From DASZQL01 sp964391865 (lineage in GTDB: Bacteria > Planctomycetota > Phycisphaerae > Phycisphaerales > UBA1924): a stretch of DNA of 64,000 bases. The DNA is taken from assembly GCA_964391865.1 (NCBI GenBank), contig CAYMNQ010000005.1, positions 186,001 to 250,000 of the forward strand. Direction: 5' to 3'. Every line of letters begins with the position of its first letter. Positions within the stretch are counted from its first letter, which is position 1. Both the position numbers and the translations under genes were made by a program. Below the pieces are notes generated by a model. It searched no databases and was not told the DNA's origin. It saw only the letters and a program-made list of their open reading frames with translations. Positions 21,024-30,030 of this stretch are shown in pieces.

Positions 21024-23873
21024 TCAGGTCTTTGCGATGGCCCATGCCCGCGCGGTGATGATGGCTTCCTCCACCTTTGCGAGGTCCGTCCCGCCGCCTT
21101 GGGCGGAGTCGGGGCGCCCACCGCCCTTGCCCCCCACTATCGCGGAGGCTTCGCGGACCCAGTCTCCGGCCTTCAGACCCTTCTTGATGAGCGTGTCGGG
21201 CACCTTCGCGGCGATCGTCACCTTGCCATCGGCGTCGTCGGCGGCAAACAGCATGACCGCGCTGACGGCGTGCTTGGCGCTGACGGCGTCCATCGCCGCG
21301 AGCAGCGCGTCTTTTCCCCCGCCGCCGGGCAGGCGTGCGACGATGACCGGGCCGCTGTGCGCTTCGGCGATGGCGCGGGCGGCGACGACCGCCTCCTCAC
21401 GCCCGGCGCTTGATGCTTGCCTATGTATGCCCTTCAGCCGCTCGTGAAGCGTCGTGAGTTTCGCGCGGAGCGCCGCCTTCGCGCCCATCGGCACCGCGGC
21501 GTGCTCGATCTCCTTCGTCAGTTCCTGCACCTCGGGCGGCAGGTGTTGGTCGGGCAGCGTCGATGCGCCCGCGAGGCGCGACGCGAGCTTTTCCGCCAAC
21601 AGATTCGCCGACTGCGCGCCCTCGCCTGTGACGCCGGTGATGCGCCGGATGCCCTTCGCCACGCCTTCTTCGGCGAGGAGGGCGAACGCTTCGGCGTCGC
21701 CCGTGCGCGCGAGGTGCGTGCCGCCGCAGAACTCGACGGAGTAGTTCTTCCAGTTGGCGCTCGCGGGGTCGGCCAGCAGCGACTTCACCGGGATACCGAC
21801 GGAGACGACGCGCACGGGGTCCGGGTACGCCTCGCCGAAGACGGCGCGGAGCCCGCTGACTTTGCGGGCCTCGCCGATCGGCGCCGCTTCGGCGAAGACT
21901 TCGAGGTTCGCGCGGATCGCGTCGTTCACGCGCTGCTCGATGGACTTTGCTTCGTCCTCCTTCACCGGGCCGCTGTGGCTGAAGTCGAAGCGCAGCTTGT
22001 CCGGCGCGACGAGGGAGCCTTTCTGATCGACGTGATCGCCGAGCACCGCGCGGAGCGCGTGGTTCAGGAGGTGCGTGGAGGTGTGGTTGCTCGCGATCGC
22101 CGCGCGCCGGGGCTGATCGATGCGCACTTCCGCGTCGTCGCCCACGTCGAGCCGTCCCTTGAGCATGCGCCCGATGTGCAGCACGTAGCCGGCGGTTTGG
22201 CGTGTGTCCTCGACCTGGAATTCGCCGCCGGGGCCGCGCGAGCTGCGCTCGATCACGATGCGCCCCGCGTCGCCCACCTGCCCGCCCATGTCGGCGTAGA
22301 AACTGGTTTTGTTGAGAATCACCGCGAATTTGTCGGTCGGGCGCGTCTCGGCGGCGATGAGGTGCTGGTCGAAATTCGTGCCGTTCCAGACCGCCTCGAC
22401 GCGGGCGCGCATCTTCCGGCCGTGGAACTTGTCGTGATCGTCCGTCGGATCGACGCGCAAACGCTTGAGCTGCGCGACCGCTTCGGTCGTGAGCGCGCCG
22501 GGCCCCTCCGCACCGCCCTTCGCGCCGGCGCGGGCCTTCTCGCGCGCTTCTTCCATCAGGCGCTCGAAGCCCGCGACGTCAACGGTCATGCCGCGTTCCT
22601 CGGCCATCAATTGCGTGAGGTCGATAGGGAACCCGTAGGTGTCGTGGAGTTTGAAGGCGTCGTCCGCGGCGATCTGCTTCTTACCATTCGCGGCGCGATC
22701 GAAGAGCGCGATCCCCTGCGTCAGCGTCCGCCCGAAGGCTTCCTCTTCATCGCGGATCACCTTCATCACATGCTGAGGATTCTTCTTCAACTCCGGGAAG
22801 AACGCGCCCATCGTTTCAACGACCGTCGGCACGAGTTCGCAGACGAACGGCCCCGGCACGCCGAGCGTCTGCCGGCCGTAGCGCACGCCGCGGCGGAGAA
22901 TGCGGCGCAGCACGTAGTTGCGCCCGTCGTTCCCCGGCTCCGCGCCGTCGGTGATCGCGATCGTCAGCGTGCGCACGTGGTCCGCGATCACGCGGTACGC
23001 CACGTCGATCGGATCATCGAGTGTTCCCGTGTAATCCCGGGCTTTGCACACCTCCTTGATCGCGGCGAAGAGCGGCGTAAAGACGTCGGTGTCGTAGTTC
23101 GAGTCTTTCCCCTGGATGATCCGCGTCACGCGCTCGAAGCCCATGCCTGTGTCGACGTGCTTCGCTGGCAGCGGATTCAACCCGTCCTTCGTGCGGTTGA
23201 ATTGGATGAAGACGAGGTTCCAGAACTCGATGACGTTCGGGTGTCCGCTGTTCACCAGCGTGTCGCCCGGCACCTTCGCGCGTTCTTCGTTCGAGCGCCC
23301 GTCGTAATGGATTTCCGAGCACGGCCCGCAGGGGCCGGTATCGCCCATCTCCCAGAAGTTGTCCTTCATCGAGCCGGGGAGGATTCGGTTCGCGGGGAGG
23401 TACTTGTTCCAGAGCTGGTACGCCTCGCGGTCGGGATCGAGCCCTTGCGCCGGGTTGCCCTCGAAGTAGGTCGCGTAGAGCCGATCGGGATCGATTTTCC
23501 ATACGTCGGTGACGAGTTCCCACGCCCACTGGATCGCTTCGGCTTTGAAGTAATCGCCGAAGGACCAGTTGCCGAGCATCTCGAAGAAGGTGTGGTGATA
23601 GGTGTCCTTGCCGACGTCGTCGAGATCGTTGTGCTTGCCGCCGGCGCGGATGCACTTCTGGCTGTTGACGGCCCGCTTCAGCTTCGCCATGGGCGAGGTG
23701 GGATCGACCTGCCCGAGGAAGAGCGGCTTGAACTGGTTCATCCCCGCGTTGGCGAAGAGCAGCGTTGGGTCATCGTGCGGGACGGCGGGCGAACTGGGCA
23801 CGAACGTGTGCGACGCGCGCTGCACGAAAAAATCAATGTACTGCTGGCGGATCTGGGCGGACGTGAGCGGCAT
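21024..23873 (-). CDS. alaS: Alanyl-tRNA synthetase (949 aa)
   Basis: Start ATG at 23873 (MPLTSAQIRQQYIDFF), the usual N-terminus. It has the class II catalytic core (FANAGMNQFKPLFLG, KCIRAGGKHNDLDDVG, TYHHTFFEMLGNWSFGDYF), the editing domain and the CGGTH zinc motif, then a C-terminal DHHA1-like glycine-rich region (VARLPGGGGKDALLAAMD). It charges tRNA-Ala and clears mischarged serine or glycine. It is somewhat longer than the E. coli enzyme. It converges on the regulator cluster. Confidence 0.97.
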   Translation of the reverse strand: MPLTSAQIRQQYIDFFVQRASHTFVPSSPAVPHDDPTLLFANAGMNQFKPLFLGQVDPTSPMAKLKRAVNSQKCIRAGGKHNDLDDVGKDTYHHTFFEMLGNWSFGDYFKAEAIQWAWELVTDVWKIDPDRLYATYFEGNPAQGLDPDREAYQLWNKYLPANRILPGSMKDNFWEMGDTGPCGPCSEIHYDGRSNEERAKVPGDTLVNSGHPNVIEFWNLVFIQFNRTKDGLNPLPAKHVDTGMGFERVTRIIQGKDSNYDTDVFTPLFAAIKEVCKARDYTGTLDDPIDVAYRVIADHVRTLTIAITDGAEPGNDGRNYVLRRILRRGVRYGRQTLGVPGPFVCELVPTVVETMGAFFPELKKNPQHVMKVIRDEEEAFGRTLTQGIALFDRAANGKKQIAADDAFKLHDTYGFPIDLTQLMAEERGMTVDVAGFERLMEEAREKARAGAKGGAEGPGALTTEAVAQLKRLRVDPTDDHDKFHGRKMRARVEAVWNGTNFDQHLIAAETRPTDKFAVILNKTSFYADMGGQVGDAGRIVIERSSRGPGGEFQVEDTRQTAGYVLHIGRMLKGRLDVGDDAEVRIDQPRRAAIASNHTSTHLLNHALRAVLGDHVDQKGSLVAPDKLRFDFSHSGPVKEDEAKSIEQRVNDAIRANLEVFAEAAPIGEARKVSGLRAVFGEAYPDPVRVVSVGIPVKSLLADPASANWKNYSVEFCGGTHLARTGDAEAFALLAEEGVAKGIRRITGVTGEGAQSANLLAEKLASRLAGASTLPDQHLPPEVQELTKEIEHAAVPMGAKAALRAKLTTLHERLKGIHRQASSAGREEAVVAARAIAEAHSGPVIVARLPGGGGKDALLAAMDAVSAKHAVSAVMLFAADDADGKVTIAAKVPDTLIKKGLKAGDWVREASAIVGGKGGGRPDSAQGGGTDLAKVEEAIITARAWAIAKT

Positions 23874-24115
23874 GCGCGGGGTTCCGGGGCGGCGTGCGGG
23901 ATGCGGGAGACCGCGGGGAAAACTGGGGTGCAGAATATACGAATGCACGCGCTATGCACCGCGAGCGGAGCGGGGGTCTCATGTGTTTCCGTGAATGACG
24001 CCGACAAGACCGACCCGAGGAGCGGGTCAGCGGATCATCGGCGTTTCTGCTGGTGTGCCGCGGGCGCGAGCTTGGAGCACATTCAAAGCCCCGTGCCCCG
24101 ACACCCTTGGGCCAC

Positions 24116-24325
24116 TCAGCTCATGGGTTCGCAGGCGACGCCGAGCTCGTGCTCGGGCTGGCGGGGGCCGCCGAGGGTGGCGGGCTCGTCGCACTGGCTT
24201 TCGGTGAAGCCGGCGACGCCGTTCCATCGGCGGGTGCGGAGGTGGCGCTGCTCGCGGAGGGTGATGGCGCGGTCGCGTGGGACGGTGATCTCGGGCTGCT
24301 GGGCGTCCTGGCGCGCTTCGGTCAT
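24116..24325 (-). CDS. Small hypothetical protein (69 aa)
   Basis: ATG at 24325. Codon third positions are almost all G or C, supporting real coding. The product is hydrophilic (EITVPRDRAITLREQRHLRT), with two cysteines and no membrane segment. It lies upstream of alaS on the same strand. No family was recognised. The surrounding gaps (23874-24115 and 24326-24531) show no other genes. Confidence 0.55.
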   Translation of the reverse strand: MTEARQDAQQPEITVPRDRAITLREQRHLRTRRWNGVAGFTESQCDEPATLGGPRQPEHELGVACEPMS

Positions 24326-24531
24326 GCGGCACCTCCGAATGGTTCGATGCCCGGCGGCGTCGAAGCGTGACAAGGAACTTTCAACTCACGCTGCCCGGCA
24401 GTTCATGCTAGGGGCGGGAGTGTGGAAGTCGAGCGGGGAAGGAGAGGTTTGGCGCGGATTGAGGATATTTCCTGGTTCGGCGCCCGGCATCGCGGGGTAC
24501 GAACATCGAGTGAACAGCGATCGACGCGGCA

Positions 24532-25212
24532 TCAATCCGCCGCATCGCCCGGGTCCGTGCCGATGTCATCTTCGTCCTCGAGTTCGGCATCCGCTTGCCG
24601 GACGGCGTCGCAGAAGGCGGCGATGAGTTCCGGGTCCTTCACGCCCTTCTCGCGTTCCACGCCGCTAGAGACATCGACGGCCCAGGGGCGGACGATCCGG
24701 ATTGCTTCGCCGACGTTCTCGGGGGTCAGCCCGCCGGCCAGGATGATGGGGTGTTCGCAGGCGGGAGCGAGCTTCGCGAGCGCGCGCCAGTCGAGTGTCA
24801 CGCCCTCGCCGCCCGAGCCGCCGTCGACGAGGATGGCGTCGATCTCGCGGAAGTTGTTCCAGCGCATAAGCTCAAGCTCGGTGGTGTTCGCGTCGAAGCG
24901 GAGGGCTTTGATGACGTGCGGGCCGCAGGCGCGGACGGTGGGCTCGCTCTCCTCGCCGTGGAGCTGCGTGATGATGAAGGGGCACTCGGAGCGGGTTTCC
25001 TCGATGGCTTCGAGCTTTTGGTTGACGAAGAGCCCCACGGTCGTGACGAACGGCGGGAGGTAGCTGGCGATGTCCCACGCCTGCTCGGGGGTGACGTAGC
25101 GCGGCGAGAGTTTGACGAAGACGAGCCCGATCGCGTCGGCGCCGCACTCGGCGGCGAGGAGCGCGGTGTCGGCGTCGCGAACGCCGCAGATCTTGATGCG
25201 TGTGCGTGGCAT
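24532..25212 (-). CDS. trpF: Phosphoribosylanthranilate isomerase (226 aa)
   Basis: It catalyses the Amadori rearrangement in tryptophan synthesis. The N-terminal strand RIKICGVRDADTA carries the catalytic Cys, GADAIGLVFV and SPRYV are conserved, and late in the barrel lie DAILVDGGSGGEG (catalytic Asp), ILAGGLTPENV and VDVSSGVE for phosphate binding. An acidic 20-residue tail (EDEDDIGTDPGD) is added. No other trp genes are nearby. The rhomboid gene ends seven bases upstream, so the two may be co-transcribed. Confidence 0.96.
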   Translation of the reverse strand: MPRTRIKICGVRDADTALLAAECGADAIGLVFVKLSPRYVTPEQAWDIASYLPPFVTTVGLFVNQKLEAIEETRSECPFIITQLHGEESEPTVRACGPHVIKALRFDANTTELELMRWNNFREIDAILVDGGSGGEGVTLDWRALAKLAPACEHPIILAGGLTPENVGEAIRIVRPWAVDVSSGVEREKGVKDPELIAAFCDAVRQADAELEDEDDIGTDPGDAAD

Positions 25213-25219
25213 GGTGCTT

Positions 25220-26377
25220 TCAGCCGAGTTCGGCGGTGAGGGTGTCGAGGAGTTCGCGGTGCTGTTCGGCGGAGGGCGAGCGGCGAACGAGATCGAGGAG
25301 TTGTTTGGCGCGCACGGGGTCGTTCAGGTAGCGGGCGCAGATGAGCGCGAGCATCAGGCGGATGTGTGGGGCTTCGCGGTCGTCGGGGTAGCGCCTGAGA
25401 AAGGCTTCGTACGCGGTGCTGGCGGCGGGGTAGCGCTGCGAGGTGGCGAAGTGGTTGCCGATCAGGATCTGCACATCGCGGCTCATGACCGCGGCGCCGG
25501 TCTGTTCGACGATGCGCAGGTAGAGGTCGGCGGCTTCGGGGACGCGCCCGCCGGTCGCGGCGCGGGAGACTTCGGCGCGGAGGGCGGCGAGTTCGTCGGG
25601 GATGGTGTCGCTCGAGGGGCGTGGGGCGAGCCTTTGCTGGGCGGCCACGTGAGCCCACGCGGAGCGATTCCGCGAAGAGAGTTCCTTGAACTGCCGGCGT
25701 CGGTGGGCGTGCTTGCCCATGCTGAACAAGTCGTACGGCTCACGCGGGATGAGCTTGGAAGCAAGGAGAAGGAGAGCCACCGCGGCGCCGAAGATGTAGC
25801 CGCCGATGTGGGCGAGGACGGCGACGTTGCCCGCCGTGTGGAATGCATGGCTGAAGACATCGCGCGCGATGGCGATGCCGATGAACCATGTCGCGGGCCA
25901 CTCGAAGACGCCGATGAAGATGAAGAAGAGGAAGACCTTGACGTGCGTGCGCGGGAAGAGGACGAGGAACGCGCCGGTGACGGCAGCGATGGAGCCGCTG
26001 GCGCCGACGACGGGCGCGATCGAGTCATCGAAGAGGACGTGCATTCCCCCGGCCGCGGCGCCTCCGAGGAGATAGAAGAGTACGTACCACCAGCGGCCGA
26101 GTCGGTCTTCGACGTTCTGGCCGAAGACGTAGAGGAAAATCATGTTGCCGAGGAGGTGAAGGAAGTCGCCGTGAAGGAACTGGTAGGTCAGCAGGCCGGG
26201 CCACTTGAACTCGAGGGGGTTCAGCCAGAGGCCCGCCCGCAACTGGAGGTACGTCTCGGGCGCGGCGCGGAAGGTCACCGAGTCGGCGAGGAACACGAGC
26301 ACGTTGACGGCGATCAGCGCGTACGTCGTGAGCGTGGGCCTGCGGAGGGGGCGGTCTGTGCCGAGGGGGATCAGCAT
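25220..26377 (-). CDS. Rhomboid-family intramembrane protease with C-terminal TPR-like region (385 aa)
   Basis: Start ATG at 26377. Six or so membrane helices lie within residues 15-215. The catalytic Ser127 is in GASG and His190 in AHIGGY; HGDFLHLLGNMIF (69-81) is the conserved oxyanion and helix-2 region. The soluble C-terminus (about 230-385) has TPR-like helices (ADLYLRIVEQ, AASTAYEAFLRRYPD). Substrate unknown. It lies upstream of trpF on the same strand. Confidence 0.9.
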   Translation of the reverse strand: MLIPLGTDRPLRRPTLTTYALIAVNVLVFLADSVTFRAAPETYLQLRAGLWLNPLEFKWPGLLTYQFLHGDFLHLLGNMIFLYVFGQNVEDRLGRWWYVLFYLLGGAAAGGMHVLFDDSIAPVVGASGSIAAVTGAFLVLFPRTHVKVFLFFIFIGVFEWPATWFIGIAIARDVFSHAFHTAGNVAVLAHIGGYIFGAAVALLLLASKLIPREPYDLFSMGKHAHRRRQFKELSSRNRSAWAHVAAQQRLAPRPSSDTIPDELAALRAEVSRAATGGRVPEAADLYLRIVEQTGAAVMSRDVQILIGNHFATSQRYPAASTAYEAFLRRYPDDREAPHIRLMLALICARYLNDPVRAKQLLDLVRRSPSAEQHRELLDTLTAELG

Positions 26378-26520
26378 TCGAGCATCATCGTACGCCGGAA
26401 TTGAAGCAAGCCGTTGCATCTTTGGTTTGTGTTCGGAATGTCGCGTTGATTTCACGTGTGTTGCATGAAATCGCGCGAGCCGGCGTTAGACTACGCGCCT
26501 GAGAGTGGAGGGATCGCGCG

Positions 26521-27123
26521 ATGAGACCACGGGTGATGGCGGCTGTTGTTCTGGCGTTGAGCGCGAGTGCGAGCGCGCAGTTCTCGGTGGTGTGGGACGA
26601 GGTCACACAGGGCGACATCTCGGACGATCGGCTCACGCCGAACACGTTCACGCTCGTGCCGGGGGACAATCTGTTCTTCGGCGTGATCGAGGGTGACGAC
26701 GGGATGGGCGGGCTGGACCGCGACTACTTCACGATCACGGTGCCGGCGGGGTTCCAGTTGTCGCAGATGATTCTGACGGGGTATCTGTCGGCGGACTTCG
26801 CGGCGTTCGTTGGGTTCCAATCGGGGCCGATCTTTCAGAATCCGCCCGACATGGTGACACCCGACGACTTGCTCGGCTGGGTGCTGATCAACCCGGAACT
26901 GATTGAGCAGGATTTGCTTCCGCTGATGGGCGCGCAAGGTCAGGGATTCACGCCGCCGCTGGGCGCGGGGAGCTACGCATTCTGGGTGCAGCAGACGGGG
27001 CTGTTCACGGAGTGGTCGGCGAGCTTTGTTGTAGAAGAGGTGCCGGCGCCTGGTGTTGTGATGGTGGGATTGCTGGGGATCGCGGGAGTGGTGCGTGGGC
27101 GGCAGCGCGGCGGGATTTTGTAG
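26521..27123 (+). CDS. Secreted protein with PEP-CTERM-like sorting tail (200 aa)
   Basis: Signal peptide at residues 1-19 (ending ASAQ), then a beta-rich acidic body. The C-terminus is VPAPGVVMVGLLGIAG followed by a basic end (RGRQR): the PEP-like motif, hydrophobic helix and Arg cluster of PEP-CTERM proteins, which are cut and sorted by an exosortase. Divergent from the rhomboid gene. The body is probably extracellular; its function is unknown. Confidence 0.8.
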   Translation: MRPRVMAAVVLALSASASAQFSVVWDEVTQGDISDDRLTPNTFTLVPGDNLFFGVIEGDDGMGGLDRDYFTITVPAGFQLSQMILTGYLSADFAAFVGFQSGPIFQNPPDMVTPDDLLGWVLINPELIEQDLLPLMGAQGQGFTPPLGAGSYAFWVQQTGLFTEWSASFVVEEVPAPGVVMVGLLGIAGVVRGRQRGGIL

Positions 27124-27189
27124 AGAGAACCGGGAGTCGACGCAGCAGCGTGCATCGCCCCGAGCGGCGTTGCACGGCACACGTCACGA

Positions 27190-28482
27190 TCAGATTCTTG
27201 ATGAATCGATGAACCGCCCCTGCATCACGCGCGCTTCGATGAGCGACGAGGACCAGTTGTAGATGAGCCTGCCCACCAGGTGGCGGTCGAACCATGTTTC
27301 GGGCACGCGGAGCACAAGAATGTCGGCGGCGGCGCGTTCTTCGAGCCGGCCCGTGTCGGGCCAGCCGAGGAGGTCCGCGTTGCCGCGGGTGATGAGCGAC
27401 CACGCTTCGGCGGGGCCGGGGATTCGGGCGTGTTTCGCGCCTGTGAGGACGCGGACCTTCGCGGTTTCGATCATGGCGCGGGCGACGCGGGGCATCGCGA
27501 TGTCCGGGCCGCCGGCGACATCGGAGCCGAGGGCGATGCGCAGATTCACGCGCTCAGCGGCATCGAGATCGAAGAAACCGGAGCGGAGAAACAGATTCGC
27601 CGCCGGGCAGTGCACCGCGATGGCGCGCCGGCGGGCGATCAATTCGCGCTCGGAGTCGTCGAGGTGGATGCAGTGCGCCAGCAGCGAGCGCTCGTTGAGC
27701 AATCCGAAGTGGTCGTAGACGCTGGTGTAGTTCGGGCAGGCCGTGTGCTTGAAGAGCTGCATCACGCGCGCGTCCTCGGCGGGGGACTCGGCGAGGTGCG
27801 TCTGCATCCACGCATAGGGGCGGTCGCGCAGGAACCAGCCCGCTTCGGCGAGGAGTTCGTCGGTGCAGGAGATGGCGAAGCGCGGATTGACGGAGACGCG
27901 CCGTCGCGTGCCGTCGCCGAGGTCCGCCGGGAGAGCGATGGATGGCGCGGGGCGGAGCGCGGCGCGCTCGCGGTCCTCGCGCGTGAGTTCGTCGGGCGCC
28001 TCGCGGTCCATCGCGACGCGCCCGGCGATCCAGCGCAGGCGCGTTCGGCTCGTCAGCCAGTTCAGCACTTCGCGCCCGGCGCTCGCGTGGCTGGTGAGAT
28101 ACGCGGCGACGGAGAATGTGCCGTGGGTGATGAGCCGGCGCGCGGCGGTGGCGGCGGCGGGGAGCGCGCCGCCCCTCCCCCACCACGCTTCGGCTGGGAA
28201 GACGACTTCGTTGAGCCAGTCGAGGAGTTCCATCCCGTCGCAGCCGACGCTGTCGATCTGCGGGAAATGAAAGTGCGCGTCGGTGAAGGCGGGGCAGATG
28301 AGCGCGTCGCGCCCGCCGAGTTCGGGCATGCCCAGCGTTCGTGGTGGCTCTCCGAAACCGAGCTGCGCGATGACACCCGCGTCGATGCGGACCCAGCCGG
28401 GTGCGGGGGGCTGGGAAGGCTCGATGAGCAGGCGGCCTTGAATCAGCGAGATGGGGCTGTCGTGTTCGATGGTGCGACCCAT
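27190..28482 (-). CDS. Guanine deaminase-like amidohydrolase (430 aa)
   Basis: Metal-dependent amidohydrolase: DAHFHFPQ (metal-binding histidines), CTDELLAEAG region, TQTHLAES-type motif (MQTHLAES), LAHCIHL, and GSDVAGGP with the metal Asp. The order and the FHFPQ motif fit guanine deaminase, which converts guanine to xanthine. The C-terminal part (ILVLRVPETWFDRHLVG) matches the beta-sandwich end. Convergent with the PEP-CTERM gene. A related aminohydrolase specificity cannot be excluded. Confidence 0.85.
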   Translation of the reverse strand: MGRTIEHDSPISLIQGRLLIEPSQPPAPGWVRIDAGVIAQLGFGEPPRTLGMPELGGRDALICPAFTDAHFHFPQIDSVGCDGMELLDWLNEVVFPAEAWWGRGGALPAAATAARRLITHGTFSVAAYLTSHASAGREVLNWLTSRTRLRWIAGRVAMDREAPDELTREDRERAALRPAPSIALPADLGDGTRRRVSVNPRFAISCTDELLAEAGWFLRDRPYAWMQTHLAESPAEDARVMQLFKHTACPNYTSVYDHFGLLNERSLLAHCIHLDDSERELIARRRAIAVHCPAANLFLRSGFFDLDAAERVNLRIALGSDVAGGPDIAMPRVARAMIETAKVRVLTGAKHARIPGPAEAWSLITRGNADLLGWPDTGRLEERAAADILVLRVPETWFDRHLVGRLIYNWSSSLIEARVMQGRFIDSSRI

Positions 28483-28742
28483 ACCATCCCCGAATATGCT
28501 GGTCCGAGAGTGTGCGGTGAACTGCGTTGCGAGAGGAGATTTGAACGCAGAGCGGTGATCGTACCGCGAGCGTCGCCCGTGTGATCGTCCGCATGGTTGA
28601 ATGGATTGCGGCGTGGCTCTATAGTCGCCGATCCCTGCCCCCGGACGGACGGTCCTGGGGATCGCGGGGATCGCTTCAGACCGTTCCGCACCGATGCCGC
28701 GAGCTTTCCCGCCCGCGGTCGCGCTGAGAGAGTTTTCTCGCC

Positions 28743-29882
28743 ATGAGCACGCAGATCAACGCACCGAAGGGGCTCGAGGGGATCGTCGCCGCGGATACGA
28801 AGCTGTCGTTCATCGACGGCGAGAAGGGCGTGCTCGAGTACGTCGGGATCGCGATCGATGATCTGGCGCGGAACTCGACGTTCGAGGAGACGGTGTTCCT
28901 GCTGTGGAACCTGCGCCTGCCGAACAAGAGCGAACTCGAGCAGTTCTCGCGGGAGATCCGGGCGAATTACGAGATCCCGGAGGGGATGGCGCAGCGGATC
29001 CTGAGCACGCCCAAGAGCGCGCAGCCCATGCACATGCTGCGGACGGCGATCTCCGGGCTGGCGATGCACGATCCCGAGCCGAACGCGAACGATGTGCCGT
29101 CGATCCGTGCGAAGTCTCTGCGGATGCTGGCGCAGGCACCGACGGTGATGGCGTATTTCGATCGGTACCGGCGCGGCTTGCCGTTCGTCCGGCCCGATGC
29201 GAACCTGTCGCTGGCGGAGAACTTCCTCTACATGCTCAACGGCACGCGCCCCACGCCCACGATGGCGAAGGCGCTGGATGTGTGCCTGATCCTGCACGCC
29301 GACCACGGCTTGAACAACTCGACGTTCGCGGCGCGCGTCATCATCTCGACGCTGTCCGACCTGTACTCCGCGATCACCGGGGCGGTCGGCTCGCTGCGCG
29401 GGCCGCTGCACGGCGGGGCGAACCAGGATGTCATGGAAATGCTCGCGCAGATCCCGACGGTCGCCGACTCGGAGAAGTTCATCCTCGGCAGGCTCGAACG
29501 CAAAGACAAAATCCCGGGCTTCGGGCACCGCGTGTACAAGGCGTACGACCCCCGCGCGACGTTCCTGAAGACGCTGGCGAAGCAGCTCGCGAGCGACACG
29601 AACAACATGCCGCTGTTCGAGAAATCGCACCGCATCGAGGAAGTGATGAACCGCGAGAAGGCGGCGAAGGGCATCTACCCCAACGTCGATTTCTACTCGG
29701 CGACGACGTACCACTGCATCGGGCTGCAGCTCGACTTGTTCACGCCGATGTTCGCGGTGTCGCGCATCGCGGGGTGGTGCGGGCACGTGATCGAGCAACT
29801 CGCGGACAACCGTCTGTACCGCCCGACGGTGAACTATGTCGGGCCGCATGATGTGGCGTACACGCCGATGGGGCAGCGGTGA
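28743..29882 (+). CDS. gltA: Citrate synthase (379 aa)
   Basis: It condenses oxaloacetate and acetyl-CoA in the citric acid cycle. Catalytic regions are clear: LHADHGLNNSTFAARV (His), GALHG-type GPLHGGANQDVMEML (His), PGFGHRVYKAYDPRA, and TPMFAVSRIAGWCGHV near the C-terminus. The short length suits the Gram-positive-type (dimeric) enzymes. The 260-base upstream gap to the divergent deaminase probably holds its promoter. A 2-methylcitrate synthase activity is possible but less likely with no prp genes nearby. Confidence 0.93.
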   Translation: MSTQINAPKGLEGIVAADTKLSFIDGEKGVLEYVGIAIDDLARNSTFEETVFLLWNLRLPNKSELEQFSREIRANYEIPEGMAQRILSTPKSAQPMHMLRTAISGLAMHDPEPNANDVPSIRAKSLRMLAQAPTVMAYFDRYRRGLPFVRPDANLSLAENFLYMLNGTRPTPTMAKALDVCLILHADHGLNNSTFAARVIISTLSDLYSAITGAVGSLRGPLHGGANQDVMEMLAQIPTVADSEKFILGRLERKDKIPGFGHRVYKAYDPRATFLKTLAKQLASDTNNMPLFEKSHRIEEVMNREKAAKGIYPNVDFYSATTYHCIGLQLDLFTPMFAVSRIAGWCGHVIEQLADNRLYRPTVNYVGPHDVAYTPMGQR

Positions 29883-29886
29883 GGGG

Positions 29887-29921
29887 GGCTTGAGGCTTGA
29901 GGCTTGAGGCTTGAGGCTTGA
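29887..29921. repeat. Five tandem copies of GGCTTGA
   Basis: Perfect 7-bp unit repeated five times immediately after the citrate synthase stop, in the 148-base gap before the convergent carrier gene. It is probably a replication-slippage repeat. No hairpin is formed. Confidence 0.9.
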
Positions 29922-30030
29922 GGGAGAGTGTAGACGCGCCTTCCGGTAGCTTGTGCTTACGGCTTTGGGCGAGCATGTGCTGGCGTGATGAGCGCTGGTT
30001 GTTGCTGTGCATGAACGGCTGCGCTCGCGA

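Noticed and set aside
21417..24626. A 1069-aa plus-strand frame across alaS
   Set aside because: It is antisense to alaS, Arg/Ala/Val-rich with no recognisable domain, a common effect of high GC.
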